Positions 53,696-62,702 of a stretch of 64,000 nt of DNA are shown here, piece by piece. A model generated the notes under the pieces. That model was not told the origin of the DNA, did not search any database, and saw only the letters and a program-made list of their open reading frames with translations. The number at the start of each line of letters is the position of its first letter. Within the stretch, counting starts at the first letter, position 1. Source of the stretch: Actinomyces haliotis (GTDB lineage Bacteria > Actinomycetota > Actinomycetes > Actinomycetales > Actinomycetaceae); the NCBI RefSeq assembly GCF_015355765.1, contig NZ_JACWNA010000019.1:1-64000 (forward strand). The letters run 5' to 3'. The translations under genes and the position numbers were made by a program.

Positions 53696-55648
53696 GTGCA
53701 GACCCTCGTCATCGCGGTCGCCGGGATCCTTGCCGTCGTCGTCTCCAACCAGCTCGCGCCGCGCGTCGGCGTCGCCTCCCCGCTCATCCTCCTGGCCCTC
53801 GGCGTCGCCGTCGGCCTCACGCCGTGGGGCGGTGGCCTCACGGTGGACCCGGAGGTCATCCTCGAGGTGGTCCTGCCGGCCCTCCTGTTCTCGACGGCGG
53901 CCTCGCTGCCCGTCATGGACTTCCGACGCGAGGTCGTCGCCGTCTCCGGGCTCGCGATCGGCCTCGTCCTGGCCACGGCCGTCCTCCTCGGCCTCGTCCT
54001 GGACGCCCTCGTCCCCGCCCTCACCCTGCCGTGGGCGATCGCCCTGGCCTCCGTCATCAGCCCCACCGACGCCGTCGCCGTCTCCATCGCCCGGGGCTCG
54101 GGCGTCGGACGCCGTGTCATCACGGTCCTCGAGGGCGAGGGCCTCTTCAACGACGCCTCCGCCCTCGTCCTCCTGTCCAGCGCGACGGCGGCCGGCCTCG
54201 CTCACGACGACGGGGAGCTCAGCCCCGGCGCCCTCGTCCCCGACTTCCTCCTCGCCCTCGTCGTGGCCGTCGTCATCGGCTGGGCGGTGGGCGAGCTCGC
54301 CGTGCGGACGCGAGCCCGCGTGCTGCGCGCCCCGATGGACACGGCCCTGACCTTCACCATCCCCTTCCTGGCCTCGGTGCCGGCCGAGCACCTCGGCGGC
54401 TCCGGGCTCGTGGCCGCCGTCGTCGCGGGACTCGTCCTGTCCTACCGAGGTCCGCGCCTCCTCCCGCCGTCCTACCGCCAGGCCGGCGACCGCAACTGGC
54501 AGACGATCGAGCTGCTCCTCGAGGGCCTCATCTTCCTCACCATGGGGGTCCAGGCCTTCGGGATCGTCGCGGAGGTGGAGCGGGACGGCCTCGGCGTGGG
54601 CACGGCCGTGCTCGTCGCCGTCGTCGCCGCCGTCGTCACGATCAGCGTTCGCGGCGCGTTCGTCGCGGTCCTCATCCCCGGGCTCCGGCTGCTGGGACGC
54701 GGCCGACGGCACCGCCACAACCGGCACGCCGACGCCCTCGCCCGGATGGAGGAGCGTCTGACCGCCCTGTCCGCCGACGGCGTCGGCGGACCGGGCGACG
54801 ACGCTGACGGGACCACCGACGGCGGTGACGACGGTGCCGGGCCACGGCAGGCCCCGGCGGCCACCCGGCTCAGTCCCGTCGGCCGGAGCCTGCGCCGGGA
54901 GCGGCGGCGCGCGCGCCGGCTCGGCGCGGACCTCGAGTACTTCCGCAACGAGCCGCTCGGCTGGCGCGAGGGTGCCGTCATCGTGTGGGCGGGCATGCGA
55001 GGCGCCATCACACTGGCGGCCGCCCAGACCCTGCCCACCGCGACGCCCTCGCGTCCCTTCCTGCTGCTCGTCGCGCTCGTCGTGGCCGCGGGCTCGCTGA
55101 CCGTCCAGGGCCTCACCCTCCCGTGGCTCATCACGCTGGTCCGCCCTGCCATGGCGTCCGAGATGACGGACCGTGAGGAGCGGGACCGGCTCGTCCGCCT
55201 CCTCGCGTCGGCCGCGAAGTCCTCAGCCCTGTCCGAGGCCATCGCCGACCACGCCTCCGACGAGGCAGGCCCGCAGCGCGTCGCCCGCGTCATGACCGGG
55301 TGGTCGACCCTCGGACGGGTGCTCCATCACCACCACGGCGAGGGCAGCCCCGTCGAGGCGGCCGACGCGACCCTCGCCGAGCCTGGTGCGTCGGGCGACG
55401 ACGTCGCCGCCGAGCAGGCGGTGGACGAGGAGATGGCGGCCGACCAGGCGGCCGCCCGCGCGGGCTCCGCGCAGGCCTCCGAGGCTCTTGACGCAGCGCA
55501 CGTGCGCGAGCTGGCGATCGACGCGATCCGTCAGCAGCGCGACGCCATCCTCGACGCCCGCGACGAGGGGATCTTCTCCTCCGGCACCCTCGCCTACGCG
55601 CTGGCGCGCCTGGACGCCGAGCAGATCATGCTCGAGACGCACCGGTGA
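53696..55648 (+). CDS. CPA1-family Na+/H+ antiporter, copy 2
   Basis: This 650-aa tandem paralogue of the previous gene has matching blocks SPTDAVAVSIARG, EGEGLFNDASALVLL and WAGMRGAITLAAAQTLP. It differs by a Gly/Asp-rich insertion near residues 360-390 and a longer acidic tail before the shared RELAIDAIRQQRDAILDARD end. TAGGGT (53684-53689) lies six bases before the GTG. An eight-G run (53641-53648) is about 36 bases upstream of that hexamer, in the promoter zone. Separate promoters suggest the two transporters are used under different conditions. Confidence 0.9.
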   Translation: MQTLVIAVAGILAVVVSNQLAPRVGVASPLILLALGVAVGLTPWGGGLTVDPEVILEVVLPALLFSTAASLPVMDFRREVVAVSGLAIGLVLATAVLLGLVLDALVPALTLPWAIALASVISPTDAVAVSIARGSGVGRRVITVLEGEGLFNDASALVLLSSATAAGLAHDDGELSPGALVPDFLLALVVAVVIGWAVGELAVRTRARVLRAPMDTALTFTIPFLASVPAEHLGGSGLVAAVVAGLVLSYRGPRLLPPSYRQAGDRNWQTIELLLEGLIFLTMGVQAFGIVAEVERDGLGVGTAVLVAVVAAVVTISVRGAFVAVLIPGLRLLGRGRRHRHNRHADALARMEERLTALSADGVGGPGDDADGTTDGGDDGAGPRQAPAATRLSPVGRSLRRERRRARRLGADLEYFRNEPLGWREGAVIVWAGMRGAITLAAAQTLPTATPSRPFLLLVALVVAAGSLTVQGLTLPWLITLVRPAMASEMTDREERDRLVRLLASAAKSSALSEAIADHASDEAGPQRVARVMTGWSTLGRVLHHHHGEGSPVEAADATLAEPGASGDDVAAEQAVDEEMAADQAAARAGSAQASEALDAAHVRELAIDAIRQQRDAILDARDEGIFSSGTLAYALARLDAEQIMLETHR

Positions 55649-55712
55649 GAATGCTGCGCCAGCACCCGGACCGCTCGTCGGCCGCGTCGGCGCCGCCCGT
55701 AGACTCCCGGGC

Positions 55713-56852
55713 ATGAGCACGCTGCCCCTGCGACCCGGGCTCGAGGGCGAGACGCCCTACGGCGCCCCCGAGCTCGACGTCCCCGTCCGCCTCAACGTCA
55801 ACGAGAACCCCTACGCGCCGTCCGAGGCCGTCGTCGCGTCGATCCGCGACGCCGTCGCCGAGGCCGCCACCGGGCTCAACCGCTACCCGGACCGAGACTT
55901 CCAGGCCCTGCGCGGCGCGCTCGCGGATTACCTCGACGTGGAGTCGGGCGTGCGCGTGGCGCCGGAGCAGGTGTGGGCCGCCAACGGCTCGAACGAGGTC
56001 ATGCTCCACGTCCTTCAGGCCTTCGGCGGCCCCGGGCGCACCTGCCTCACCTTCACGCCCACGTACTCGATGTACCCCGAGTACGCGCGCGACACCCTCA
56101 CCGAGTACGTCACCGAGCCGCGCGCCGTCGACTTCACCCTCGACCTCGACGTCGTTCGCGAGGCGATCGCTCGCACACGCCCGGCCGTCGTCATCCTCGC
56201 CAGCCCGAACAACCCCACGGGCACCGCCCTCCCGCTCGACGACGTCCGCGCCGTCCTCGACGCCGCCCGCGGCGCCGGCCCGCTCACGGCCGACGGCGAG
56301 CCCACCGACGCCGTCGTCGTGATCGACGAGGCCTACGGCGAGTTCCGTCGCCCCGGAGTCCCCTCCGCCCTCGAGCTCCTCGCCGACAACCCGCACCTCG
56401 CCGTCTCGCGCACCATGTCCAAGGCCTTCGGCATGGCGGGGCTGCGGCTGGGCTACCTCGCGGCCTCCCGCGAGCTCGTCGACTGCCTGCGCGTCGTCCG
56501 CCTGCCCTACCACCTCTCCGCCGTCAGCCAGGCCGCGGCGCTCGCGGCGCTCTCGCACCGCGAGGAGCTCATGAGCCAGGTGGCCTCCCTGCGCGGCGAG
56601 CGCGACGGACTCGTCACCTGGCTGCGCGAGCAGGGCTGGAACGCCTACGAGTCCGACTCCAACTTCGTGCTCTTCGGCCCCTTCGAGGACCGCGAGGCCG
56701 TCTTCGAGGCCCTCCTCGAGCGCGGCGTCCTCATCCGCGTCGTCGGCCCGGACGGGTACCTTCGGGTCTGCATCGGCACGCCCGAGGAGATGGAGGCCTT
56801 CCGCACCGCCCTCACGGCCGTCGCCCCCAGCAGCGAGGAGAGGAACGCATGA
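55713..56852 (+). CDS. hisC: Histidinol-phosphate aminotransferase
   Basis: This 379-aa PLP-dependent class II aminotransferase converts imidazole acetol phosphate to histidinol phosphate. The [10 protein letters not shown] and NRYPDRDF blocks are near the N-terminus, ASPNNPTG is the cofactor loop, and the PLP lysine is K237 in [20 protein letters not shown] (55700-55705) lies seven bases before the ATG. It is the first gene of hisC-hisB-X and its stop overlaps hisB (ATGA). Confidence 0.94.
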   Translation: MSTLPLRPGLEGETPYGAPELDVPVRLNVNENPYAPSEAVVASIRDAVAEAATGLNRYPDRDFQALRGALADYLDVESGVRVAPEQVWAANGSNEVMLHVLQAFGGPGRTCLTFTPTYSMYPEYARDTLTEYVTEPRAVDFTLDLDVVREAIARTRPAVVILASPNNPTGTALPLDDVRAVLDAARGAGPLTADGEPTDAVVVIDEAYGEFRRPGVPSALELLADNPHLAVSRTMSKAFGMAGLRLGYLAASRELVDCLRVVRLPYHLSAVSQAAALAALSHREELMSQVASLRGERDGLVTWLREQGWNAYESDSNFVLFGPFEDREAVFEALLERGVLIRVVGPDGYLRVCIGTPEEMEAFRTALTAVAPSSEERNA

Positions 56853-57448
56853 GCCGCACCGCCCGTATTGAGAGGACGACGAGCGAGTCCAGCGTCGTCG
56901 TCGAGATCGACCTCGACGGCACCGGCCGGACGGACATCGAGACGACCGTCCCCTTCTACAACCACATGCTGACGGCCCTGGGCAAGCACTCGCTCATCGA
57001 CCTCACCGTCCGCGCCAGCGGCGACACGGACATCGACGTCCACCACACTGTGGAGGACACCGCCATCTGCATCGGCGAGACGCTCAAGGAGGCGCTGGGG
57101 GACAAGCGTGGCATCCGCCGCTTCGGCGACGCGACCGTCCCGCTCGACGAGGCCCTCGCCCAGGCGGTCGTCGACATCTCCGGCCGCCCCTACCTCGTTC
57201 ACGACGGCGAGTCCGAGGCCTTCGTCCACCACCTCATCGGCGGGCACTTCACCGGCTCCATGGTGCGCCACGTCCTCGAGGCCATCGCCTACCACGCCGG
57301 CATCTGCCTGCACGTCCGCGTCATCTCCGGCCGCGACCCGCACCACATCGCCGAGTCCGAGTTCAAGGCCCTCGCGCGCGCCCTGCGCCAGGCCATCGAG
57401 CCCGACCCGCGCGTCGACGGCATCCCGTCCACGAAGGGGGCCCTGTGA
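56849..57448 (+). CDS. hisB: Imidazoleglycerol-phosphate dehydratase
   Basis: This 199-aa Mn-dependent dehydratase is a monofunctional HisB without the phosphatase domain found in enterobacteria. Metal-binding motifs are HHTVED near residue 67 and the later HHLIGGHF and DPHHIAES. The N-terminal [12 protein letters not shown] is typical. The start overlaps the hisC stop (ATGA) and the stop overlaps the next gene, giving tight translational coupling. Confidence 0.96.
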   Translation: MSRTARIERTTSESSVVVEIDLDGTGRTDIETTVPFYNHMLTALGKHSLIDLTVRASGDTDIDVHHTVEDTAICIGETLKEALGDKRGIRRFGDATVPLDEALAQAVVDISGRPYLVHDGESEAFVHHLIGGHFTGSMVRHVLEAIAYHAGICLHVRVISGRDPHHIAESEFKALARALRQAIEPDPRVDGIPSTKGAL

Positions 57449-58401
57449 TGCACGACGGTCACGGAGCGGGCCCCACGGGTCCTGACGCCACAGACGGCGC
57501 CGACGAGCCGCAGGACATCGACGCCGAGTTCGCCGCCATGATGGAGGGCCTCGAGCTCCCCGCCGAGATGCAGGCGGACCTCGCCGCCCTCGACGAGGCG
57601 CAGCCCTCCGACGACGACCGCGCCGGCGAGACCGACGCCGACGACGCGCAGGAGCCCGAGCGCAACGAGACCGGCGGCTCCGTCCACACGGTCTCCGCCG
57701 ACGACGTCCCCCACAACACCTACCGCGCTCCCAGCGAGGAGCCCGACGACGGTCTGAGCGAAGGGCAGGAGGACGAGATCGCGGCCCTCGCGGCCGCCCT
57801 CGCCGCCGCGCCCACTGCGGGCGAGGGCGCCGACGGAGCAGCCGACGCCGCGTCTGCGGACCCGACCGTGGCCGCCAAGGCCGTCAAGGTCGCCGTCGTC
57901 CTCACGCCGCTCGCCTCCGCCGACGCGCTCGCGGCCCTGTGCAGGATGAGCGACCTCGACTGCGTCGTCGTCCCGGCCTCCTCCGGGGCCTTCGCGGTCA
58001 AGGAGCTCGTCTCCGCCCACTCCGAGTGGGACGTCACCGAGCTGCTCGGCGGCGAGGACTCCGAGCCTGCCGAGGCGGCCGAGCTCGCGAGCGCCCTCTC
58101 GCGCCTCTCGCGCGCCGGCGTCGTCCTGCTCACCGCGGACCTCGCCACCGACGTCGGCATCGAGTCGGGCCTGTCCGGCACGATGACCGCGCGCCGCTAC
58201 CAGAACGCCCAGGCGGGGGAGGAGGCCAGCGCTGGCCTCATCCTCGCGGCCGTCGACCAGGTCGTCGAGGACGTCCTCCTCGGCGTCACCCGGGCCGAGG
58301 ACGCTCCGGGCGCCATCCGCACCGAGGACGTCAAGCCGGGCCGTGCCATGCGCCTGTTCGGCCGGGGCCTGCGCCGTCCCAAGGGCGACTCGCAGAACTG
58401 A
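57445..58401 (+). CDS. Unknown acidic protein between hisB and hisH
   Basis: This 318-aa protein is of unknown function. The first 140 residues are very acidic and low-complexity ([20 protein letters not shown] is one segment). A folded part follows (about 145-250: [21 protein letters not shown] and [16 protein letters not shown]) resembling an alpha/beta signalling or regulator domain. A basic end ([11 protein letters not shown]) closes it. Actinobacterial his clusters often carry an uncharacterised gene here. GTG at 57445 overlaps the hisB stop; the adjacent ATG at 57448 is an equally good start. Confidence 0.7.
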   Translation: MMHDGHGAGPTGPDATDGADEPQDIDAEFAAMMEGLELPAEMQADLAALDEAQPSDDDRAGETDADDAQEPERNETGGSVHTVSADDVPHNTYRAPSEEPDDGLSEGQEDEIAALAAALAAAPTAGEGADGAADAASADPTVAAKAVKVAVVLTPLASADALAALCRMSDLDCVVVPASSGAFAVKELVSAHSEWDVTELLGGEDSEPAEAAELASALSRLSRAGVVLLTADLATDVGIESGLSGTMTARRYQNAQAGEEASAGLILAAVDQVVEDVLLGVTRAEDAPGAIRTEDVKPGRAMRLFGRGLRRPKGDSQN

Positions 58402-58468
58402 GCCAGGCGCCCGCCCGGGCACCGGACGGTCACGATTCCGTGTCGCACCCGGGCGGTAGGCTCATCAC

Positions 58469-59140
58469 ATGAGTCAGCCACGCGTCGTCGTCCTGGGCTA
58501 CGGATCCGGCAACGTCCGGTCGGCGGTGCGCGCCCTCGAGCGCGTCGGGGCCGAGGTGACTCTCACCGCGGACGCCGCGGAGGTCGAGGCCGCCGACGGC
58601 CTCGTCGTCCCCGGCGTCGGCGCCTTCGCCGCCGTCATGAACCAGCTCCGCTTCGTCGACGCCCCCCGCCTCATCGAGCGCCGTCTCGCCGGTGGCCGCC
58701 CCGTCCTCGGGATCTGCGTGGGCATGCAGGTCATGTTCGAGGACTCCACCGAGTACGCGGACGGCACCGACGACGTCGCTGGCGACGGGGGCTCCCGGGT
58801 CCCGGGACTCGGTGAGTGGGCCGGGACCGTCTCGCGGCTCGACGCCGACGTCGTCCCCCACATGGGCTGGTCCGAGGTCCGGCCGCCCGCGCGCTCCGTC
58901 CTCTTCGACGGCGTCGAGTCCGAGCGCTTCTACTTCGTCCACTCCTACGCCGCCAAGACCGACCCCGCCGCCGGTCTCGCCGAGTCCGCCACGCGTCTGC
59001 CGCAGGCCACGTGGGCGACGCACGGCGAGGACTTCGTCGCCGCGGTGGAGAACGGCCCGCTGTCGGCCACCCAGTTCCACCCCGAGAAGTCCGGCGACGC
59101 CGGCGCCCAGCTTCTGCGAAACTGGCTCGCCACCCTGTGA
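58469..59140 (+). CDS. hisH: Imidazole glycerol phosphate synthase, glutaminase subunit
   Basis: This 223-aa class I glutamine amidotransferase feeds ammonia to HisF. The catalytic triad is visible: Cys83 in [11 protein letters not shown], and His204 and Glu206 in [20 protein letters not shown] is the typical N-terminus. TAGGCT (58457-58462) lies six bases before the ATG with no ribosome-binding site, so hisH probably starts a second transcript in the his group. hisF is not in the window. Confidence 0.95.
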   Translation: MSQPRVVVLGYGSGNVRSAVRALERVGAEVTLTADAAEVEAADGLVVPGVGAFAAVMNQLRFVDAPRLIERRLAGGRPVLGICVGMQVMFEDSTEYADGTDDVAGDGGSRVPGLGEWAGTVSRLDADVVPHMGWSEVRPPARSVLFDGVESERFYFVHSYAAKTDPAAGLAESATRLPQATWATHGEDFVAAVENGPLSATQFHPEKSGDAGAQLLRNWLATL

Positions 59141-59225
59141 CGGGCCGCGTGGGCGTCAGCGGCTCGATCGACCGACCCGACGCGCACAACGACCGACCTA
59201 CCCGACCGATCCGAAGGACTACCTC

Positions 59226-59978
59226 ATGCTGACCCTCCTGCCCGCCGTCGACGTCGCCGACGGCAAGGCCGTCCGCCTCCTCCAGGGTGAGGCCGGCTCC
59301 GAGACGGACTACGGCAGCCCCGTCGACGCCGCCCGCGACTGGGGCGAGGCAGGCGCCGAGTGGATCCACCTCGTGGACCTCGACGCCGCCTTCGGCCGCG
59401 GCTCCAACGCCGCCCTCCTGTCCCGCATCGTCGGCGAGGTCGGCATCAAGGTCGAACTCTCCGGCGGCATCCGCGACGACGCCTCCCTCGAGCGGGCGCT
59501 CGCAGCCGGCGCGGCCCGCGTCAACATCGGCACCGCCGCCCTCGAGGACCCCGAGTGGACCGAACGCGTCATCCGCGAGTACGGGGACAAGGTCGCCGTC
59601 GGCCTCGACGTGCGCGGCACGGCGCTGGCCGCCCGCGGCTGGACCAAGGAGGGCGGCGACCTCTGGGAGACCCTCGACCGCCTCAACGCGGCCGGCTGCT
59701 CCCGCTACGTCGTCACTGACGTCACCAAGGACGGCACCCTCCAGGGCCCCAACACCGAGCTCCTCCGCCAGGTCGCCTCGCGCACCGACGCCCCCGTCGT
59801 CGCCTCCGGCGGCATCGCCCACCTCGCCGACATCGCGGCCCTCGCGGCGCTCGTGGACGAGGGTGTCGACTCGGCGATCGTCGGCAAGGCCCTCTACAAC
59901 GGCAACTTCACCCTCCAGGACGCGCTGCGCGTCGCCCGCGGCGAGGAGCCCCTGGCCGTCGACGGGCTGGCCCGCTGA
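59226..59978 (+). CDS. priA: ProFAR isomerase HisA, PriA type (possibly also TrpF)
   Basis: This 250-aa (beta/alpha)8 isomerase converts ProFAR to PRFAR. Catalytic acids are D9 (PAVDVADG) and the Asp in [10 protein letters not shown]. It retains the Arg-Gly-Trp element (R137, W139 in [13 protein letters not shown]) that Mycobacterium PriA uses to accept both ProFAR and phosphoribosyl anthranilate. Dual HisA/TrpF activity is therefore plausible. In Actinomycetaceae this enzyme is known to have specialised in some lineages, so assignment as dual-function is inference. AAGGACTACCTC precedes the ATG. Confidence 0.88.
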   Translation: MLTLLPAVDVADGKAVRLLQGEAGSETDYGSPVDAARDWGEAGAEWIHLVDLDAAFGRGSNAALLSRIVGEVGIKVELSGGIRDDASLERALAAGAARVNIGTAALEDPEWTERVIREYGDKVAVGLDVRGTALAARGWTKEGGDLWETLDRLNAAGCSRYVVTDVTKDGTLQGPNTELLRQVASRTDAPVVASGGIAHLADIAALAALVDEGVDSAIVGKALYNGNFTLQDALRVARGEEPLAVDGLAR

Positions 59979-60853
59979 TGACGGCGCAGGGCTCATCCGC
60001 CTCGGACGGTGCCGGGCTCGGTACTGCAGCCGTTGACGACGACCCTCAGGTTCAGGCGGTCCTCGCCGCCCGCGCCAAGATGGCGAGACTCCTCGCCGCC
60101 CCGACGCCCTTCGCCACCGACGACGGCTCCGCCGACCCGGCCGTCACCGCCGCTCTTGAGGCGACCGACCTCCCGCGCCACGAGTACCTCGACCGCCTCT
60201 GGGCGGCCCTCGCCGGCTCGCGCGTCATCGTGCCCGTGGCCGCCCACGCCGTCCACGCTCCGAGCCAGGTCGACGGCCCGACGAGGCTCGCCGGACCCGC
60301 CGTCGCCGAGCGAGAGGTCGGGGGCGCCACAGTCCCCGCCCACGAGGTCCACACCGCCGACGCCGCCCAGGACGCGGCCACCCTCGCCGTCGACCTGCCC
60401 GACGGGCACATCGCCCTGCCGGTCTTCACCTCCGCGGCCGCCATGAGCGCCTGGCGCTCCGACGTGCGCCCCGTGCCGATCGAGCCCGAGCGCGCCGCCC
60501 AGGTCGCCGTCGAGCACACCGACCAGCTCTGGGTCCTCGACCCCGGCACCCTCGACCTGCGCCTGCCGCGCCCCGCGGTCGTCGCCCTGGCCGGGGGAGA
60601 GGGCTGGGTCCCGTCCTGGCGCAGCGAGGCGATCCAGGATGAGGCGACGGCCCAGCTCCTCGCCGTCGACGGCGTCACCGGCGTCGCCTTCGAGCCCGGG
60701 GAGACGGCCGAGCTGCGCGTCTTCATCCGCATCGACGCCTCCGGTGGCATGCCCGCCGTCGCCGCGAGCCTCGAGGCCTGCCAGCACGTCATGGTCAACC
60801 CTGCCTGGGGTGAGCTCATCGACACCGTCGAGCTCTGCCCGGTGCCCGCCTGA
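59978..60853 (+). CDS. SseB-family protein
   Basis: This 291-aa protein overlaps the hisA stop by one base. Residues about 40-250 match the SseB N-terminal domain layout seen in actinobacteria: the DLPRHEYLDRLWAALAGSRVIVPV opening, LPVFTSAAAMSAWRSDVRPV, and a C-terminal VELRV-type sheet with ECQH-like segments. SseB proteins lack a firm function; the enterobacterial name comes from a serine-sensitivity phenotype. Coupling to hisA is common in this phylum. Confidence 0.75.
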   Translation: MTAQGSSASDGAGLGTAAVDDDPQVQAVLAARAKMARLLAAPTPFATDDGSADPAVTAALEATDLPRHEYLDRLWAALAGSRVIVPVAAHAVHAPSQVDGPTRLAGPAVAEREVGGATVPAHEVHTADAAQDAATLAVDLPDGHIALPVFTSAAAMSAWRSDVRPVPIEPERAAQVAVEHTDQLWVLDPGTLDLRLPRPAVVALAGGEGWVPSWRSEAIQDEATAQLLAVDGVTGVAFEPGETAELRVFIRIDASGGMPAVAASLEACQHVMVNPAWGELIDTVELCPVPA

Positions 60854-61187
60854 CGGGCTTTCGACCCCGTGCCGACCGGCCGCGCCCGACGACGTCGGCG
60901 TGGGCAGCCTCACGGAGGGTGCGGCCACGCGGGCCTGGGAGCATCCTGGGTGACCTGGTAACCTACGGATCGACCGGCCGGGGTCCGTCTCCGGCACGCA
61001 AGCGGAGAGATCCCACCTGGGTTCCCCATGGGGAACCGGGTCAGACGAGGAGCGATCCTCGTGGTCCCCGCGCCTGGGCGCAGCGGGACCGCGCCCCTGA
61101 GGGGCGCGTGACAGGGCCTTCGCTCGCGCTAAGCGGCGAGGCCCTTTCTCGTTGCTCGGTCATCGTCACCAGGAGTGAGGAACAACC
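60854..61187 (+). promoter_or_regulatory. Structured infC leader
   Basis: This 334-bp non-coding leader contains a -10-like TAACCT (60959-60964) and then a series of hairpins: the 18-bp palindrome GGTTCCCCATGGGGAACC (61020-61037); ACGAGGA-GCGA-TCCTCGT (61045-61062) with a GNRA tetraloop; CGCGCCCC-TGA-GGGGCGCG (61090-61108); and a terminator-like stem (61113-61145). Such a leader suggests attenuation of the infC-rpmI-rplT operon, possibly by L20 or another product, but no known Rfam motif is claimed. Confidence 0.6.
61113..61149 (+). terminator. Attenuator-type terminator before infC
   Basis: The stem AGGGCC-(T)-TCGC / GCGA-GGCCCT (61113-61145) is followed by TTTCTCGTT, one of the few U-rich tails in the window. 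It stands about 40 bases before the infC start codon. Confidence 0.6.
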
Positions 61188-61841
61188 ATCAGCGAGCCCC
61201 GTATCAACGAACGGATCCGCGTCCCCGAGGTGCGCCTCGTCGGCCCCAGCGGTGAGCAGGTCGGCGTCGTCCGCGTCGAGGACGCACTGCGCCTGGCCGA
61301 GGAGGCCAACCTCGATCTCGTCGAGGTCGCGCCCGACGCACGCCCCCCGGTGTGCAAGCTCATGGACTACGGCAAGTTCAAGTACGAGTCGGCCATGAAG
61401 GCGCGCGACGCCCGGCGTAACCAGTCGAACACCCAGCTCAAGGAGATCCAGTTCCGGCCCAAGATCGATGAGCACGACTACGCGACCAAGATGGGTCACG
61501 TGAAGCGCTTCCTCGAGGGCGGGGACAAGGTCAAGTGCATCTGCCGCTTCCGCGGCCGTGAGCAGTCCCGTCCGGAGCTCGGCGTCCGCCTGCTCCAGAA
61601 GGTCTCCGAGGAGGTCGCGGACCTCGCGACCATCGAGTCCTACCCCCGCCAGGACGGCCGCCAGATGGTCATGGTGCTCGCCCCGACCCGCAAGAAGGCC
61701 GAGGTCAAGTCCGACCAGCGCCGTCGTCGCGAGGAGGCCCGCGCCAGCCGTCGCGCCGAGAAGCACGCGGCCCGGAACGCCAAGGCCGCCGAGCAGGCGG
61801 GCGAGGCTCCGGCTGCGGACCAGGCCGCCGAGCAGGCCTGA
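61188..61841 (+). CDS. infC: Translation initiation factor IF-3 (ATC start)
   Basis: This 217-aa IF-3 splits ribosomal subunits and proofreads start-codon choice. The conserved N-terminus [17 protein letters not shown] begins at ATC (61188), preceded by AGGAGTGAGG; the first ATG/GTG-type codon in frame (61230) would cut off conserved residues. A rare ATC/ATT start is the known means by which IF-3 limits its own synthesis. The N-domain, linker and C-domain ([18 protein letters not shown]) are followed by a 35-residue Ala/Glu/Arg-rich tail absent from E. coli IF-3. Confidence 0.93.
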   Translation: MSEPRINERIRVPEVRLVGPSGEQVGVVRVEDALRLAEEANLDLVEVAPDARPPVCKLMDYGKFKYESAMKARDARRNQSNTQLKEIQFRPKIDEHDYATKMGHVKRFLEGGDKVKCICRFRGREQSRPELGVRLLQKVSEEVADLATIESYPRQDGRQMVMVLAPTRKKAEVKSDQRRRREEARASRRAEKHAARNAKAAEQAGEAPAADQAAEQA

Positions 61842-61928
61842 CACAGACCACAGACCCACCCCAGCGGCAGACCGCCAGGGGTACGCAGCCGGCGGGCCAC
61901 CGCCCACCGGCCGAGAAGAGGAAACACA

Positions 61929-62123
61929 ATGCCGAAGAACAAGACGCACTCCGGTGCCAAGAAGCGCTTCCGGGTCACCGGCAGCGGCAAGATCATGCGC
62001 GAGCAGGCCAACAAGCGCCACCTCCTCGAGGTCAAGTCCTCGCGTCGCAAGCGTCGCCTGTCCCGGGACCAGGTCCTGGACCCGTCGAACGTCCGCGAGG
62101 TCAAGAAGCTGCTCGGTCGCTGA
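61929..62123 (+). CDS. rpmI: 50S ribosomal protein L35
   Basis: This 64-aa basic protein opens [20 protein letters not shown] and ends in [10 protein letters not shown], the L35 pattern. GAAGAGGAAAC precedes the ATG. It is the middle gene of the infC-rpmI-rplT operon. Confidence 0.97.
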   Translation: MPKNKTHSGAKKRFRVTGSGKIMREQANKRHLLEVKSSRRKRRLSRDQVLDPSNVREVKKLLGR

Positions 62124-62151
62124 CCGGCCCCACCACTGAAGGAGTCATCAC

Positions 62152-62532
62152 ATGGCACGTGTGAAGCGGGCTGTCAACGCCCAGAAGAAGCGTCGTACCG
62201 TTCTCGAGCAGGCCTCGGGCTACCGCGGCCAGCGCTCGCGTCTCTACCGCAAGGCCAAGGAGCAGGTCACCCACTCCGGCGTCTACGCGTTCCGCGACCG
62301 CCGCGCGAAGAAGGGCGACTTCCGTCGCCTCTGGATCCAGCGCATCAACGCCGCGGCGCGCGCCGAGGGCCTCACCTACAACCGGTTCATCCAGGGCCTC
62401 GGCCTCGCCGGTGTCGAGATCGACCGCAAGATGCTGGCTGAGCTGGCCGTCAACGAGCCGGCCGCCTTCAAGGCCCTCGTCGAGACCGCCAAGGCCGCCC
62501 TGCCCGAGGACGTCAACGCCCCCAAGGCCTGA
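62152..62532 (+). CDS. rplT: 50S ribosomal protein L20
   Basis: This 126-aa L20 is an early 23S rRNA-binding assembly protein. It opens [20 protein letters not shown] and contains [15 protein letters not shown] and [13 protein letters not shown]. In several bacteria L20 represses its own operon through the leader RNA; the structured infC leader makes this possible here but unproven. GAAGGAG precedes the ATG. A 17-bp terminator follows. Confidence 0.97.
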   Translation: MARVKRAVNAQKKRRTVLEQASGYRGQRSRLYRKAKEQVTHSGVYAFRDRRAKKGDFRRLWIQRINAAARAEGLTYNRFIQGLGLAGVEIDRKMLAELAVNEPAAFKALVETAKAALPEDVNAPKA

Positions 62533-62582
62533 GCCTCCGGTCCTCAGCGGCACCGCACGAGCGGACGCCGGCTGACCACCAC

Positions 62583-62620
62583 CGACGGCGCCGCCTCCCA
62601 CCCGGGAGGCGGCGCCGTCG
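62583..62620 (+). terminator. Terminator of the infC-rpmI-rplT operon
   Basis: A perfect 17-bp stem (62583-62599 with 62604-62620) encloses an ACCC loop, 50 bases after the rplT stop. It is the longest perfect stem noticed in the window. No U-tract follows. Confidence 0.85.
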
Positions 62621-62702
62621 TCGTGCGTGCCGAGGTCGTGCGGCCGGCCGGCCGTGCCGCCTGCTCCCCAGCCGCCTCCACCTCTGCCGTAGGCTGCCCC
62701 GC

